64,000 nucleotides of DNA from positions 2,356,001-2,420,000 of the forward strand of contig OZ251227.1 of assembly GCA_965240325.2 (NCBI GenBank). The letters are read 5' to 3'. The position numbers and the translations under genes are program-made. This DNA is from Rebecca billardiae RCC1528 (Eukaryota; Haptophyta). This document shows, piece after piece, positions 30,478 to 40,114 of this stretch. Within the stretch, counting starts at the first letter, position 1. Each line of letters opens with the position of its first letter. The notes beneath the pieces are model-generated. The model was not told the origin of the DNA and did not search any database. It worked only from the letters and a program-made list of their open reading frames with translations.

Positions 30478-32883
30478 CTAGAGCGGGTGCCGTCGTTCAG
30501 CTCCTCGGTAGAACGTCAGGACGGGTCTGTCAGGCCACGGGAGCGTGTCCTCGGCGTCGAACAGGAGCTGCTCCCAGGGCTGTAGCTGCTCGCTGTCGGC
30601 GTCGAGCGGCTCGGCCATGTGCGAGCACTCGCCGGCGCGGAACACGGCCAGCCGAGCCTCAGAGTCGCCCGTGCCGTAAGCCACGTGGCACGTGGTGCTA
30701 TATGCACGCGATACCTTCCGCTCCCGCTCCCTCGCCGTGAAGGGCAGATCTGCGCACAGCACGCGCGCCAGCGACGCGTTGCCCCCGAGGCTCATCGTCT
30801 TGAGCACGGCGGCCTTGGACAGCGAGTTGAGCGCCGCCCAGTACGCGCCGTACCCGCAATGGGAGCGGAAGTACCAAGTGTAGGACTTGGGGTACTCCCA
30901 CGAGCCGTCCTCCAGAGCCTGCTGGTGATCCTCCGCGCACATGCGCAGCGCTTGCATCAGCGTGGTCTCGCTCGTGGGGCGCGCCGAGCGCGCGAACTCA
31001 AAGTACGCGTAGCCGATCGCGCGGTACGCTCCCTTGTACTCGGAGCTGAGCTTGGTTACCGCCTGCTTGTACAGGTACGCGGCGACGACCTTGCCAAAGG
31101 CCACGTCCTCCTCGGGCGGGTTCTTCTCCTCCTCGGGCGCCGGCATGAAGAAGCTCAACGGCGGTGTGGGCTGTGACTCGATGACGATCGGCGCGCGCCC
31201 CGCCGGCGCGACAGCCGCCGCGTCCGTCGAGGCGGGCGGCGCACCCGCGCTGCCGGCAGGGGTGGTGGCCGCCGTCACGTTGGGCACATCGCTTGCATTT
31301 GCGGCGAGACCAGTCACGTTGCCAGCGGCAGTCGCATTCGTCGCGTTCGCCATCCGCAAACTCTCGGGAGGCTCGGTGGCAGGCGAGGGGCACAGCGCGT
31401 CGATGAGCGCGGCGGTGGCTGTGGCGTTTCCGACCGGCCCGCGCGCGGCCGTGGCGTTCGCAATCGCCACGATGCTGAGCACGCCGGTCGGATACACGCC
31501 GAACAGCGCGTCGACGAGAGCAGCGGTCGCGTTCGCAGCATCCATGCTCTCGAGCAGGCCGGTGCGGCGCGCGCCGGCCAACCCCTCGACAAGGATCCGA
31601 GCGGCAGCGGCCGACGGCGGAATCGCGGCCGGCATTCCGCCGGTGGGATCGGCGTCGAAGATCGCGTCGAGGAGGGTGGCGGCGACGCGCGCGATCGTCG
31701 AGTTGTCGGGCATCTCGAGAGGCTGCGCGCCGAGGATCGCGTGGATGAGAGCGGCCGTCGCATTCGCTGCGGTCGCGTTGATGCCGGGCTCCGTCGGGTG
31801 CGCGCGGCGCAGCGTGTTGACGATCGGGTCGAGGGCGGCGGCGGCGCGCAGAGCGGTCGCGTTCTCGGCCAACGCCGTGTTGAGCGCGGCAGTCACGTTG
31901 GCCGACAGCACCGCGTCGTACCTCGCCGTCGCGTCGCAGAAGAGGCCGAGCAGCCTCTCCTGCCGCCTGAACGCCATCGCGAGCTTGGCGGCCTTGGCAC
32001 GCGCAGCGGCGCGCGCGGCCGTTTGGAACTGCGCCCGGGCCGCGGCCGCTTCGGCGTACCTCCGCGCCGTCCGGATGGACGCGATCCGGCTGCCCGACAT
32101 CGACGCGAGTGCCGACGCGTACCCGAGGAGCTCGTCGCCCTGCCTCGTCGCGTAGAAGGTAAAGATGTCGTCGAGCGTCTCCTCGAGCGTGCGCGTCCGT
32201 CGGATCTGGTCGAGGGCCGCCCACACGCCGAAGACTTGGAGGTCCCACATGTTGAACCACGGCCGGTCGGGCACCGCCTGGCGCATGCGGTGCAGCCGCT
32301 GGTGCTCCTCGTGCGGAAGCTTGATCGCCGGCGCCTCGACCGGCGGCTGTCCGAACGCCTGCCACACCCGGTTGCACAGCGCGCACGACGGGATGCGGCT
32401 TCGGCGCCACTGCGCCATGCTGGTCGTCCACTCAAACCTGGGGACGCCCTGCGCCTCGGGGCCGTGTGCGCCGAGGGCCTCGCCGTCGCACTTCCGCTGT
32501 GCGGGGCACATCCACACGCGGTCGGTGTGGTAGAACGGCTGCCCGTGCACCCCCGCGGCGAAGAAGCTGCACCACAGCGCGCCCGTGAAGCCGTGCTTGT
32601 CCGCGATTGGGTTGAGCACGCGCGTGAGGATGGGCAGCTGAATGGCGAACTTGTCGCGGGGGTTCATGCACCGATCGCCCCAGCGCGGGTACGACGCGGA
32701 CACCTCGACGGAGAGCTGCCGAATGCACGCAATCAGGTCGCGCGCGAACAGCTCGTCGTCGTCGTTGTTGGTCGGCAGCGACGACGGGCGCTCGGGCACG
32801 GGGGCGACGTCCGCGCCGGTCGGCGTCGGCTGCAGCGCCAACGCGGCGCACGCGGTGGCGAACAGGAGGGCGGATCGGCCCAT
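30478..32883 (-). CDS. Secreted protein with repeat array of N-glycosylation sequons
   Basis: 801 aa, single exon. I chose ATG 32883 because residues 1-24 (MGRSALLFATACAALALQ...) form a signal peptide; an upstream in-frame ATG adds 40 residues that would mask it. The N-terminal part (25-330) has paired Cys (CPAQRKC, SCALCNRVW) and a Trp-rich globular look. The centre (about 330-560) is an Ala-rich helical repeat: units such as ANATAALVDALFGVYPTG and ATLLDAIFDADPTGG recur, with about 14 NxT/S sequons in the protein, nearly all in this region. The C-terminal domain (about 600-801) has YLYKQAVTKLSSEYKGAYRA and SYTWYFRSHCGYGAYW. I know no family. Likely an extracellular or vesicular glycoprotein with a heavily glycosylated linker. 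Confidence 0.75.
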   Translation of the reverse strand: MGRSALLFATACAALALQPTPTGADVAPVPERPSSLPTNNDDDELFARDLIACIRQLSVEVSASYPRWGDRCMNPRDKFAIQLPILTRVLNPIADKHGFTGALWCSFFAAGVHGQPFYHTDRVWMCPAQRKCDGEALGAHGPEAQGVPRFEWTTSMAQWRRSRIPSCALCNRVWQAFGQPPVEAPAIKLPHEEHQRLHRMRQAVPDRPWFNMWDLQVFGVWAALDQIRRTRTLEETLDDIFTFYATRQGDELLGYASALASMSGSRIASIRTARRYAEAAAARAQFQTAARAAARAKAAKLAMAFRRQERLLGLFCDATARYDAVLSANVTAALNTALAENATALRAAAALDPIVNTLRRAHPTEPGINATAANATAALIHAILGAQPLEMPDNSTIARVAATLLDAIFDADPTGGMPAAIPPSAAAARILVEGLAGARRTGLLESMDAANATAALVDALFGVYPTGVLSIVAIANATAARGPVGNATATAALIDALCPSPATEPPESLRMANATNATAAGNVTGLAANASDVPNVTAATTPAGSAGAPPASTDAAAVAPAGRAPIVIESQPTPPLSFFMPAPEEEKNPPEEDVAFGKVVAAYLYKQAVTKLSSEYKGAYRAIGYAYFEFARSARPTSETTLMQALRMCAEDHQQALEDGSWEYPKSYTWYFRSHCGYGAYWAALNSLSKAAVLKTMSLGGNASLARVLCADLPFTARERERKVSRAYSTTCHVAYGTGDSEARLAVFRAGECSHMAEPLDADSEQLQPWEQLLFDAEDTLPWPDRPVLTFYRGAERRHPL

Positions 32884-33395
32884 CGTGCCAGGCGACGGAC
32901 CGGCGCGGTCGGTGGCTGCCGCGGCGGCGCGATGACACGAGGTCGAGCAGGACCTTGTCCGACCCGCTGGCCGCGAGATCCCCTTTTGGCGGATGGCGAG
33001 CACGCGGAGTCGCGGACAAGCGCCCAGCGCTCATGAAGAAGAGCGCGTCTCGAGTCTCAAGTCGGAGGAGATGCGCCGGTCGCGCCGCCGCCGGCCGCGC
33101 GCCGGTTGGTCTATCAGCTCGCCGTTATCATTCCAGGCGTTTGCAGTTTATTGTCATATCATATCGATACCAAATCGCTCCGCAGTCGGCATCGTACCGA
33201 CTTATTATTACCCGCGCGACCGGTCAGTCACTCACTCACTCAGTCACCAGTCCCGGTCGGTCACCGGACCAAATAATACGAGACACGATGGCGCCTGCGC
33301 CGTTGGAGCCGAGCGAACCTACCGGCGCGCCTCGAGTCCGCGCTTGGCTCCAAGCGCCGACGCCGCCGGCCTGCTCCCGCGCCCACAGCCGAGCC
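32884..33395. other. Upstream region of the sequon-rich protein gene
   Basis: No gene supported. 33120-33290 is locally AT-richer and contains repeated TCACTCACTCACTCAGTCACC words. Confidence 0.4.
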
Positions 33396-35522
33396 TTAGC
33401 GCGGAGCGCGGCTCAGCGCCACCCGCGGGAGCCCCGCCAGTGAGACGCGGTAGCGGCAGTGCACAGCTTCCGAGAAGCTTCCCGCAGAAGAGGATTCGTC
33501 GCTCAGTGCCACCTCGGCCGCGCGACGCTCGTCGAACGCAGGCGCGCGACCATCGGCGGGGGAGGCATGCGAGCCAGCACGCACGGCGGACGAGCCCGGG
33601 ACACGAGGGAGCTGGATACTGCTCGCCGTCGGCGGCGACTCCACGCGTCTCCGCACACCGCACACAGGACTCAGACTGAGTCTCGTGCGCCGGGCGTCGG
33701 CGGGCGGCGTCGGCGCTCGCACCGACGGGAGTATCGCGGGCAGCGAGCGCCGCGAGGGGCGCAGAGCTGCAGGCGACCGCGGGCGCGCAGCCGAGGAGGG
33801 CATGAGCGGCCCGCCCGCGTCGCGCGATGCGGCATGCGGGTCAGGCGGTGCGAGTGCACGATCGGCCGGCAGCCGCGAGCTGCCAGCACCGCCGTCTTCA
33901 GTGCCACCGCGGAAAGCGGGCGCAGTCTGCGTTGGCTGGCCGAGGGCGCGGCTGTGCACGAGGCCGGCGGCACGGAGCTCGCTGTGGAGCGCGCGAGCAC
34001 GCCGCACGCCGTGCGCGGCGGCAGCGCGCGCGCCGTCGTCCCCCGCGTGCGCTGCATGCGCGTGCGCGCGCTCCGCGGCCGCGAGCTCCTCAGCGGCGAG
34101 CGTGCGGGCAAGCACATCGTATGCATCGGCCACCTGGCCCCTGCTGCCCAGACCCGCCTTGATGCACGCGGCGATGCACGCTCGAAGCGTCTCGGCCGCG
34201 CGCGCGGCGGCGCCCGCCTCGCCCATGGCCGCTTCCGAGCGCGACACCGCCTCTGCCAAAGCCGCAAGCGTAGCGTCGCGTTCTGAGGCTGAGCCCGCCA
34301 CGTCTTGCGCATCGCGCCGCACCCAGGTGGGCGCGGCGCGGGAGCTCGCCAGCCATCGGCCGCCGGCCTGCTCGAGTGACGACGCGCGCACCTCCACCGC
34401 GACGTCTGTGGGCGCCAGCTCGATGGGCCCACCGCCGGAGCCCGCCACCGGCTGCGCGGCGCAGACGATGTGAAGGTGCATGAGCGGGCGCACGTCTGCC
34501 AGAGGCCGGAGCGCGCGCGGGGCGGCGGCGAGCGCGCGCGCCGTCTCGGTAGCCGAGCTCCGTCTCGATCGCTCGCCGTCGGCCGCCGCGCGCGGCCGGC
34601 CGAGAGAGCCGCGGCGGCGGCCGGGCGACAAGCTCGCTGCGGCCGGCGCGTGAGCCGGCGCGGCGACTGGGGCCGTCCGCCGCACGTCGTCCTCGGCAGG
34701 ATCGCCAGCACCGGTGTGCTGCGTGGGCGCGAGCAGCGCGCTCAACCGCGCGTCCGCCGGCGCCTTGAGCGCCGTCACCCGCCTGTGCAGCGTCGCAAGG
34801 AACGCTGCATACGCATCCTCGTCCTCGTGGTCTGTCCACAAGTCTGCGAGCTCGAGCATGCCGGCGGAGAAGGCGTCGAGAGGCATGCCCTCGGCTGACG
34901 GGCGGCCACGCATGTCGCGCGCCCAGTCGTTCCGTGCGAGCGTGCGCGCCCGCGTGGACGCCCATGGGCCCGTGCCCGCAGCGCCCAGCGCCTGCGCGAC
35001 GCGCGCGTAGATCTCCACATACTGATGCGCGCTCATGCGCTCGTCTGGGCCCAGGCCCGCCGTACGCCAGAACGCCGCGATCGCGGTAGCGACGACCGGC
35101 CGACCGCCGAGCGATCTTCTCCGCTCGCGTATGCGCTCCTCGGGCTCGCGCCGCCCCAGCCGCTGCCAATCCGAGATGATGACACGTGTGCCGTCGGCCG
35201 ATCGATCCTCAAACGGGAACAGGTCGCGCTCGTCGGCTGGGTGGTCGACGTGCTCGGCAGACCATTGGCACTTATCTGCGGCGGCGAGAGCCGCGGCAGC
35301 CTCCGCGGCCGAGCCGATGGAGATGGTCGTGCGACGCCGGCGCATCGCGGCTGGTGGCGGCACTTGAGCCGGGCCTTCCTCACCCAGCCTCACATTGGTC
35401 TCGATCACGCGCTCGACAAGCTCTGTGCTCGGCGAGGCGTCATGGATGGACGGCCTCCTCAGCTGAGCCGGTAGGCTGGCTCGCCTTGCGCGACCGCGTC
35501 CCTCCTCGAGAGGCGGCAACAT
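33396..35522 (-). CDS. Protist ELADLWT-motif protein, possibly flagellar
   Basis: 708 aa, single exon. The folded part is residues 60-255: WxRLGRREPEERIRERRRS, then AIAAFWRTAGLGPDERMSAH, ARNDWARDM and LDAFSAGMLELADLWTDHED followed by AAFLATLHRRVTAL. The pattern Y-x2-I..., DW-x2-D, F-x5-ELADLWT, Y-x2-FL-x2-L-x2-R(I/V)T is one I associate with a protist family of EF-hand-like helical proteins, several of them flagellar. That assignment is from memory and weak. The rest (270-708) is disordered: Ser/Arg/Pro-rich with a predicted helical Ala-rich stretch (about 410-520) and many RRS/RRxS phosphorylation-like sites. Cytoplasmic; no signal peptide or membrane segment. Confidence 0.6.
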   Translation of the reverse strand: MLPPLEEGRGRARRASLPAQLRRPSIHDASPSTELVERVIETNVRLGEEGPAQVPPPAAMRRRRTTISIGSAAEAAAALAAADKCQWSAEHVDHPADERDLFPFEDRSADGTRVIISDWQRLGRREPEERIRERRRSLGGRPVVATAIAAFWRTAGLGPDERMSAHQYVEIYARVAQALGAAGTGPWASTRARTLARNDWARDMRGRPSAEGMPLDAFSAGMLELADLWTDHEDEDAYAAFLATLHRRVTALKAPADARLSALLAPTQHTGAGDPAEDDVRRTAPVAAPAHAPAAASLSPGRRRGSLGRPRAAADGERSRRSSATETARALAAAPRALRPLADVRPLMHLHIVCAAQPVAGSGGGPIELAPTDVAVEVRASSLEQAGGRWLASSRAAPTWVRRDAQDVAGSASERDATLAALAEAVSRSEAAMGEAGAAARAAETLRACIAACIKAGLGSRGQVADAYDVLARTLAAEELAAAERAHAHAAHAGDDGARAAAAHGVRRARALHSELRAAGLVHSRALGQPTQTAPAFRGGTEDGGAGSSRLPADRALAPPDPHAASRDAGGPLMPSSAARPRSPAALRPSRRSLPAILPSVRAPTPPADARRTRLSLSPVCGVRRRVESPPTASSIQLPRVPGSSAVRAGSHASPADGRAPAFDERRAAEVALSDESSSAGSFSEAVHCRYRVSLAGLPRVALSRAPR

Positions 35523-36440
35523 GCGCTTGCGCCGCCCGGAGCCTCACGGCCGCCCAGCGCCGGCCTCCTGACGAGCGGCTGCCCACCGGCTGCCGGTGTC
35601 ACCACTGAACGCCGCCAGTTTCATACTTTCGAAGGTTTCAGCTGGAGGCTTTGGCCGCCAGCAGTCCTGATCACCCGGAGCCCGTTATAAAGGGGATTTT
35701 AAAAGTCTCTGTCGATCCCGACTACACCCCGGGCACCCCCCCAGCGATGGAGGTGTGGGGGGTGGTCCGGTACGGTCCGGCTGCAGACTGCTCGATATCT
35801 AAGCTCGAGTTCATCTCGACTCTCGAGATCTTCATAATGAGCAGCAGAGTAGAATCAGCCAGACGAGTGCGCAGATCATCGGATCATCATCGACCAATGC
35901 TGTCTTAGGAATAACGACTGAGCCGCCATTATTGGCGTTTATAATGACAGTACAGCAGTCAGTTGCGCGCAATCAACTGTACGTAATTTAGATGCAGCTA
36001 GCTACTGTTAGCTACAGTAGTAGCAAGGGCGGTAATGCTATCGTTCGACATGTGGCTTCAAGGCTCTATCGCCGCAGCAAGCTGAGCGCTCGTCCCGCCG
36101 TCCAGACGGCGTTGCCACCCGTGCCGCGTGATGCGGGGCCGCCCGGGCCGGCCAGCGGGCCGGCGTCCGGCCGCGCGCCGGCGTGCGCGACTGGCCGTCT
36201 GGACAGTGGACTCCGTGGCGTCTCGGGCCGCGAGACGCCGGCGGCTCAGCTATAGGTTACGCCGTTACATACGTCGAAATATGTAGCGAACATACGACGA
36301 CTATATATAGTCTATACACAGTCTACGAGCAACCGGCTGAACGGGGCGGCAAAGTTGATTATTACGCCCGCAGTTTAAGTCATCAGCGCGACGAGTGTCA
36401 GCGCGCGTATAAAAGCAGTACGCGACTTCGTCATCACTCA
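35523..36440. other. Gene-free spacer
   Basis: No gene. About 35630-36100 and 36255-36440 are AT-richer than the genes; the middle (36080-36250) is GC-rich with a GTCCAGACGG/CCGTCTGGAC inverted pair. Confidence 0.45.
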
Positions 36441-37406
36441 TCAGCCCTCGATCAGCGACCACATGGGGTCGTCGTCGGCCGGGTCGTACGACGCCTGGAC
36501 AAAGCACAGGCCCTCGGCTGGCGCCGGAGGCGCCGTCCACTCGGGCTTCCCGCTGGTTACACGCCGCAGCAGTGCGTGGGTGTCATCACTACTCGTATAC
36601 TGGCTGGCGGCGTGCACAGCCGTCGCCACGAGAGTTCGCACCTGCCGCCGGATGAACCGGCTACCAACGACGTCGATGCGCACCGCGTCTACGCAGCCCA
36701 CGCCACCATCAGCGCCCGTCCCAGCCACGGGCACTTGCACGGCGCGCGCGGAGCAGCGCAGAAGCCGCGCGCTCGTGCGCTTTCCGGGCGGTAGCCCGCG
36801 CCCCAGCGCCGCAAAGTCGCGCTCTGCGCCCGCCAGCGGCTCAAGCTGGGCGCGCAGGCTCTCAGCGTCGAGCACGCCCACGTCGGAAGCGGCGCCGGGC
36901 AGCAGGTAGACGTAGCGGCGCCAGCGGGCCGAGAACGTCGCGTGGAACGAGCGGGGCACGCGCGCCGCGCTGAGCATGCGCAGGACGCCCGGCGCGGCGC
37001 CATCCACCGCTGCGCGCAGCTGCTCTGGCTCAAGCGGGACCCATGAATAGAACGAGACGAGCTGCCCGACGGCCGAGACGCCCGCGTCCGTGCGACCCGC
37101 CGAGCTGAGCACGAGCGCGTGCTTGCCGCGCAGCAGCGGCGCGATGGCGGCCTCGAGCGTGCCGTGCACCGTCGGCAGGTCAGGCTGGTACGCGTACCCG
37201 CGGAACGCCGGCCCAAAGTACGCCACTGACATCGCCCAGGTCGTGCGCTCGCGCGGCCCATGAGCACGGGGCGGAGGTGGTGGCGCTGGCAGGAGCGGCG
37301 GGCTCCACGGCTGCTCGTCGCCGGGCAGAGACGGCGGCGCGTGCGAGCGGACGGCCACGTGCATCGCCTCGCGCACTGCGTGCCACGGCCGACTGGCCGC
37401 GAGCAT
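36441..37406 (-). CDS. tRNA pseudouridine synthase, TruA/PUS family
   Basis: 321 aa from ATG 37406; the open frame runs on to ATG 37694 (417 aa). I favour 37406 because the extra 96 residues are largely the translation of an inverted repeat that starts at the very next base (37407), and a 37694 start would leave only 38 bases to the divergent gene. The catalytic Asp107 lies in AGRTDAGVSAVGQLVSF, the TruA signature. Also visible: WAMSVAYFGPAFRGYAYQ (start of the domain), RSFHATFSARWRRYVYLL, and SRFIRRQVRTLVA near the end. TruA-type enzymes isomerise uridines in the tRNA anticodon stem-loop. An Arg-rich N-terminus in the longer form could be organellar targeting, so dual starts are possible. 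Confidence 0.85.
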   Translation of the reverse strand: MLAASRPWHAVREAMHVAVRSHAPPSLPGDEQPWSPPLLPAPPPPPRAHGPRERTTWAMSVAYFGPAFRGYAYQPDLPTVHGTLEAAIAPLLRGKHALVLSSAGRTDAGVSAVGQLVSFYSWVPLEPEQLRAAVDGAAPGVLRMLSAARVPRSFHATFSARWRRYVYLLPGAASDVGVLDAESLRAQLEPLAGAERDFAALGRGLPPGKRTSARLLRCSARAVQVPVAGTGADGGVGCVDAVRIDVVGSRFIRRQVRTLVATAVHAASQYTSSDDTHALLRRVTSGKPEWTAPPAPAEGLCFVQASYDPADDDPMWSLIEG

Positions 37407-37623
37407 GTCCTGGCTCGCCTCCGCATCGACGGGCGCGCACTGCCTGGCAACGCGCGCGCGGGCGCGAGTGGGTCGGCACGCGTCGCGCACAGCATCAGCC
37501 GACGCCAGAGTCGCCACAACCAAGTGGAGGCGTAGCCAACGAGGCGACGCGTGCCGACCCACTCGCGCCCGGGCGCGCGTTGCCAGGCAGTGCGCGCCCG
37601 TCGATGCGGAGGCGAGCCAGGAC
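37407..37623. repeat. 80-bp inverted repeat between divergent genes
   Basis: Arms 37407-37486 and 37544-37623 are reverse complements at 79 of 80 positions, separated by 57 bases. They begin GTCCTGGCTCGCC and include GCACTGCCTGGCAACG and GAGTGGGTCGGCACGCGTCGC. The pair sits exactly between the favoured TruA start (37406) and the start of the glycan-enzyme gene (37733), so it could extrude a cruciform in DNA or fold in either 5' UTR. Confidence 0.95.
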
Positions 37624-37732
37624 GCACGCTCCGCCATCGCGGCCGCCATCGTGCGGCGCAAGATGCAAACCCGCGCGTCGTCACTCATCGTCACAACTGC
37701 GCGCTTGGGCCAAGCAGCGTCGCTTGACCCTC
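37624..37732. promoter_or_regulatory. Proximal promoter/5' UTR of the beta-propeller enzyme gene
   Basis: 109 bases between the inverted repeat and ATG 37733; GC-rich, no TATA box seen. Regulatory role inferred only from the head-to-head layout. Confidence 0.3.
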
Positions 37733-39760
37733 ATGCGCGGGGACACGGCGGCGAAGTCGTCGACGTGGTCGGCCGGATGGCGCGGTGCCATCGCGGTCGT
37801 GACAGCCGGCTCGATTGTCTTGTTGGCAGCGTCAGTGCTGCGGCTGACCGACTCGGTCGCCACGGCCCGTGCGCCGTCGGCGCACCGCCTCAACAGCGGC
37901 GGCTTGCGCTCCGCGGGCGACGGGGCAGGCCCTGGCACGCGTCTCGGCCGGGCTGGCGCCGAATCAGCGCCGAGCAGCGCGACGCGCCCGCCAGGCGGCA
38001 ACGCTGCTCTTACACAGCTCGGCGTGGGAGCGCCCTCCACTGTGGCTGCAACCCCGGCGAGCGCGGGCAAGGCCGCAGCAGCGACTCCCATCCCACATGT
38101 CGGCGCGAAGAACGCGCGGCCTCCCCTGGTCAAGTCGCCGACCGCTCTGGACGGCCCGCCGGCCGTGACACTGGGCACGCCTGACAAGCCACTCGGCGGC
38201 GGCGAGCCCTTCCCCCGCGCGGTGAACGAGCAGGGCGAGACGCCGGCCGGCACGATCTACAACGCGCCTGGCATCTCAAAGATGCGGCGGCACGAATACG
38301 AGTGGGTCGACTTTGCGCGCGGCTTCTACACGGCGTACCACAACGCGACGTTCGCGCTCACGCCGCTCGACGGCGAGCGCGCCATCGCGTTCCCCCACCA
38401 GCAGCTCTTCGCGCCCAGCGTCGAGGGCAACAAGTACCTCAAGCGCGACGCGGGCGTGGGCTGCCTGATCGGGGATCCTTTTGTGCTCGACGTGCAGCCG
38501 TGGCACATGCGGCTGCCGAGGCGGCTGGGGCTGAGCGCGTTCAACCCGTCGCTCGTGAAGCACCGCGGCGGCTACCTCGTCTCGTACCGCGTCGACTGGC
38601 AGGGCGGCTGCGTCGTCAAGCGCAAGGGCATGCGCGAGCAGTACTACAACCGCACGGGCGAGAAGCACACCGAGGTCGTGCGCACGGATGCGGGCCTCGT
38701 GCCGATCGGCGACTCGCGCGTTCTCGACGTGTGCGGCGGGCGCACGGAGATCGACGACCGTGTGGACCACGGGCTCGGCGCGCGCGCGGTCGACGTGCGC
38801 CTCTCGCGCGCGCCGCCGCCGCCGGGCTCGCCCGCCGGCACCGAGGGGCCGGTGTGGCTCACGTACTTACCCATGTCGTGGTTCACGTGGGTCATGGACA
38901 AGGCGTGCGTGCAGTGCTGCATGCGCTGCCTCAAGAACACGCACGTGGCGCAGCTCGAGATCGACGAGAAGGCGCCCGCGGGCGCGGGGCCGGCAGCGCC
39001 GCTCGCGGGCGACTGGGCCGTCCGCCTCCACTCCGTGATCCCGCTCTGCGAGGGCCTCGTCGGCGGGCGCAACCACGCGCTCTTCTTCGACGAGAGAGGC
39101 CGCGTGCGCGCGCAGTCGTGGCTGCACCCGTCGATCGTGATCAGCGACGTGCCGCCGCTGTACAACGGGAACAGCTGGAGGAAGCGCGTGCCGGTGACAA
39201 CGAGCGCGCCGAGCGTGCTGCGCTTCCGCGCGGGCAAGCGCGCGCCGCAGTGCTCGCACTTCCGCATCTCGGGCACGACGCAGCTGCTGCGCGTGCGCGC
39301 GACGCGGCCCGCGCGCGCGGGCGCGTCCGCCGAGCCGTTCGACGGCCTGCTGGGCGTGGGCCACCTGCACCACGCGCACGAGCCCAACCGCACGCTCGGC
39401 ATCGCGGAGGACCTGGTGCCGATCCGCACGGGCGTCGCGTACTTCGGCTCCCACTACATGCACTTCTTCTACCTGCTCGACGCGCGCCCGCCCCACCCGC
39501 TCGTCGCGCACTCGTCGGAGTGGTGCATGCCGCACTCGGCGACCGAGCGGCGGTGCGAGGTCGTGCAGTTCGTCTCGGGGCTTGAGCACGCCTACGGGGC
39601 GGACGACGTCATCCTCACGTACGGCGCGAACGACTGCGACGCCAAGGCGGCGCGCATGCCGCTGGAGAAGGTGCTCGCCACCTTGCATTGGCCTGAGCTC
39701 GAGGCCGCCGATGTGGAGGCTGCCAGTGTTGGCGCGTCCTCGTCGTCATCATCGAAGTAA
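37733..39760 (+). CDS. Type II membrane beta-propeller glycan enzyme, GH130/mannosyltransferase-like
   Basis: 675 aa, single exon, from ATG 37733 because the next residues provide a short cytoplasmic tail and one membrane anchor (AIAVVTAGSIVLLAASVL, about 19-36), the layout of Golgi enzymes; the open frame upstream reads through the inverted repeat. After a Pro/Ala/Gly-rich stem (40-170), the catalytic-type domain shows blade motifs FNPSLVKHRGGYLVSYRVDW, VGGRNHALFF, GVGHLHHAH, GSHYMHFFYLLDARPPH and, near the end, VVQFVSGLEHAYGADDVILTYGANDC. The last motif pattern (FVSGL... D-x-L/I-x-YG-x-ND) is characteristic of five-bladed propeller phosphorylases and mannosyltransferases related to GH130. 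Paired Cys (CVQCCMRC) suggest a lumenal fold. Substrate unknown. Ends in a Ser run. Confidence 0.7.
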   Translation: MRGDTAAKSSTWSAGWRGAIAVVTAGSIVLLAASVLRLTDSVATARAPSAHRLNSGGLRSAGDGAGPGTRLGRAGAESAPSSATRPPGGNAALTQLGVGAPSTVAATPASAGKAAAATPIPHVGAKNARPPLVKSPTALDGPPAVTLGTPDKPLGGGEPFPRAVNEQGETPAGTIYNAPGISKMRRHEYEWVDFARGFYTAYHNATFALTPLDGERAIAFPHQQLFAPSVEGNKYLKRDAGVGCLIGDPFVLDVQPWHMRLPRRLGLSAFNPSLVKHRGGYLVSYRVDWQGGCVVKRKGMREQYYNRTGEKHTEVVRTDAGLVPIGDSRVLDVCGGRTEIDDRVDHGLGARAVDVRLSRAPPPPGSPAGTEGPVWLTYLPMSWFTWVMDKACVQCCMRCLKNTHVAQLEIDEKAPAGAGPAAPLAGDWAVRLHSVIPLCEGLVGGRNHALFFDERGRVRAQSWLHPSIVISDVPPLYNGNSWRKRVPVTTSAPSVLRFRAGKRAPQCSHFRISGTTQLLRVRATRPARAGASAEPFDGLLGVGHLHHAHEPNRTLGIAEDLVPIRTGVAYFGSHYMHFFYLLDARPPHPLVAHSSEWCMPHSATERRCEVVQFVSGLEHAYGADDVILTYGANDCDAKAARMPLEKVLATLHWPELEAADVEAASVGASSSSSSK

Positions 39761-40114
39761 CGTCGAATTAGGGAGGCCCGTGGACTGCTGTGGTCCGCGA
39801 CATTGTTATAATGGGTTTGGCTAGTCGCAGAAGTCGTAGTCGTAACTATTGCCGGCGGCCGTAGCGCCTGCCACTCGGAGAGTCCGAGGCGTCCCGCCGG
39901 TCGGACTACCGCCTGATGCATCATGATTTCATGACGACGGAGTGTGACGGTCAATGATACTCAATCACTATTATTCATCACTGTGACGACTGACGAGTGT
40001 CAATTAGCGTGGCCAGCCTCCGGGGCAGAGTCAAAGTTCAGAGTCATCAGTCGTCATCGTCGGCCTCATCCGCCTGTCAGATCATATCTCCGATGGGGGC
40101 CCAAGGTTAAAGCT
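39761..40114. other. Intergenic region between convergent 3' ends
   Basis: Moderately AT-rich; no frame or repeat of note. Probably two 3' UTRs. Confidence 0.4.
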
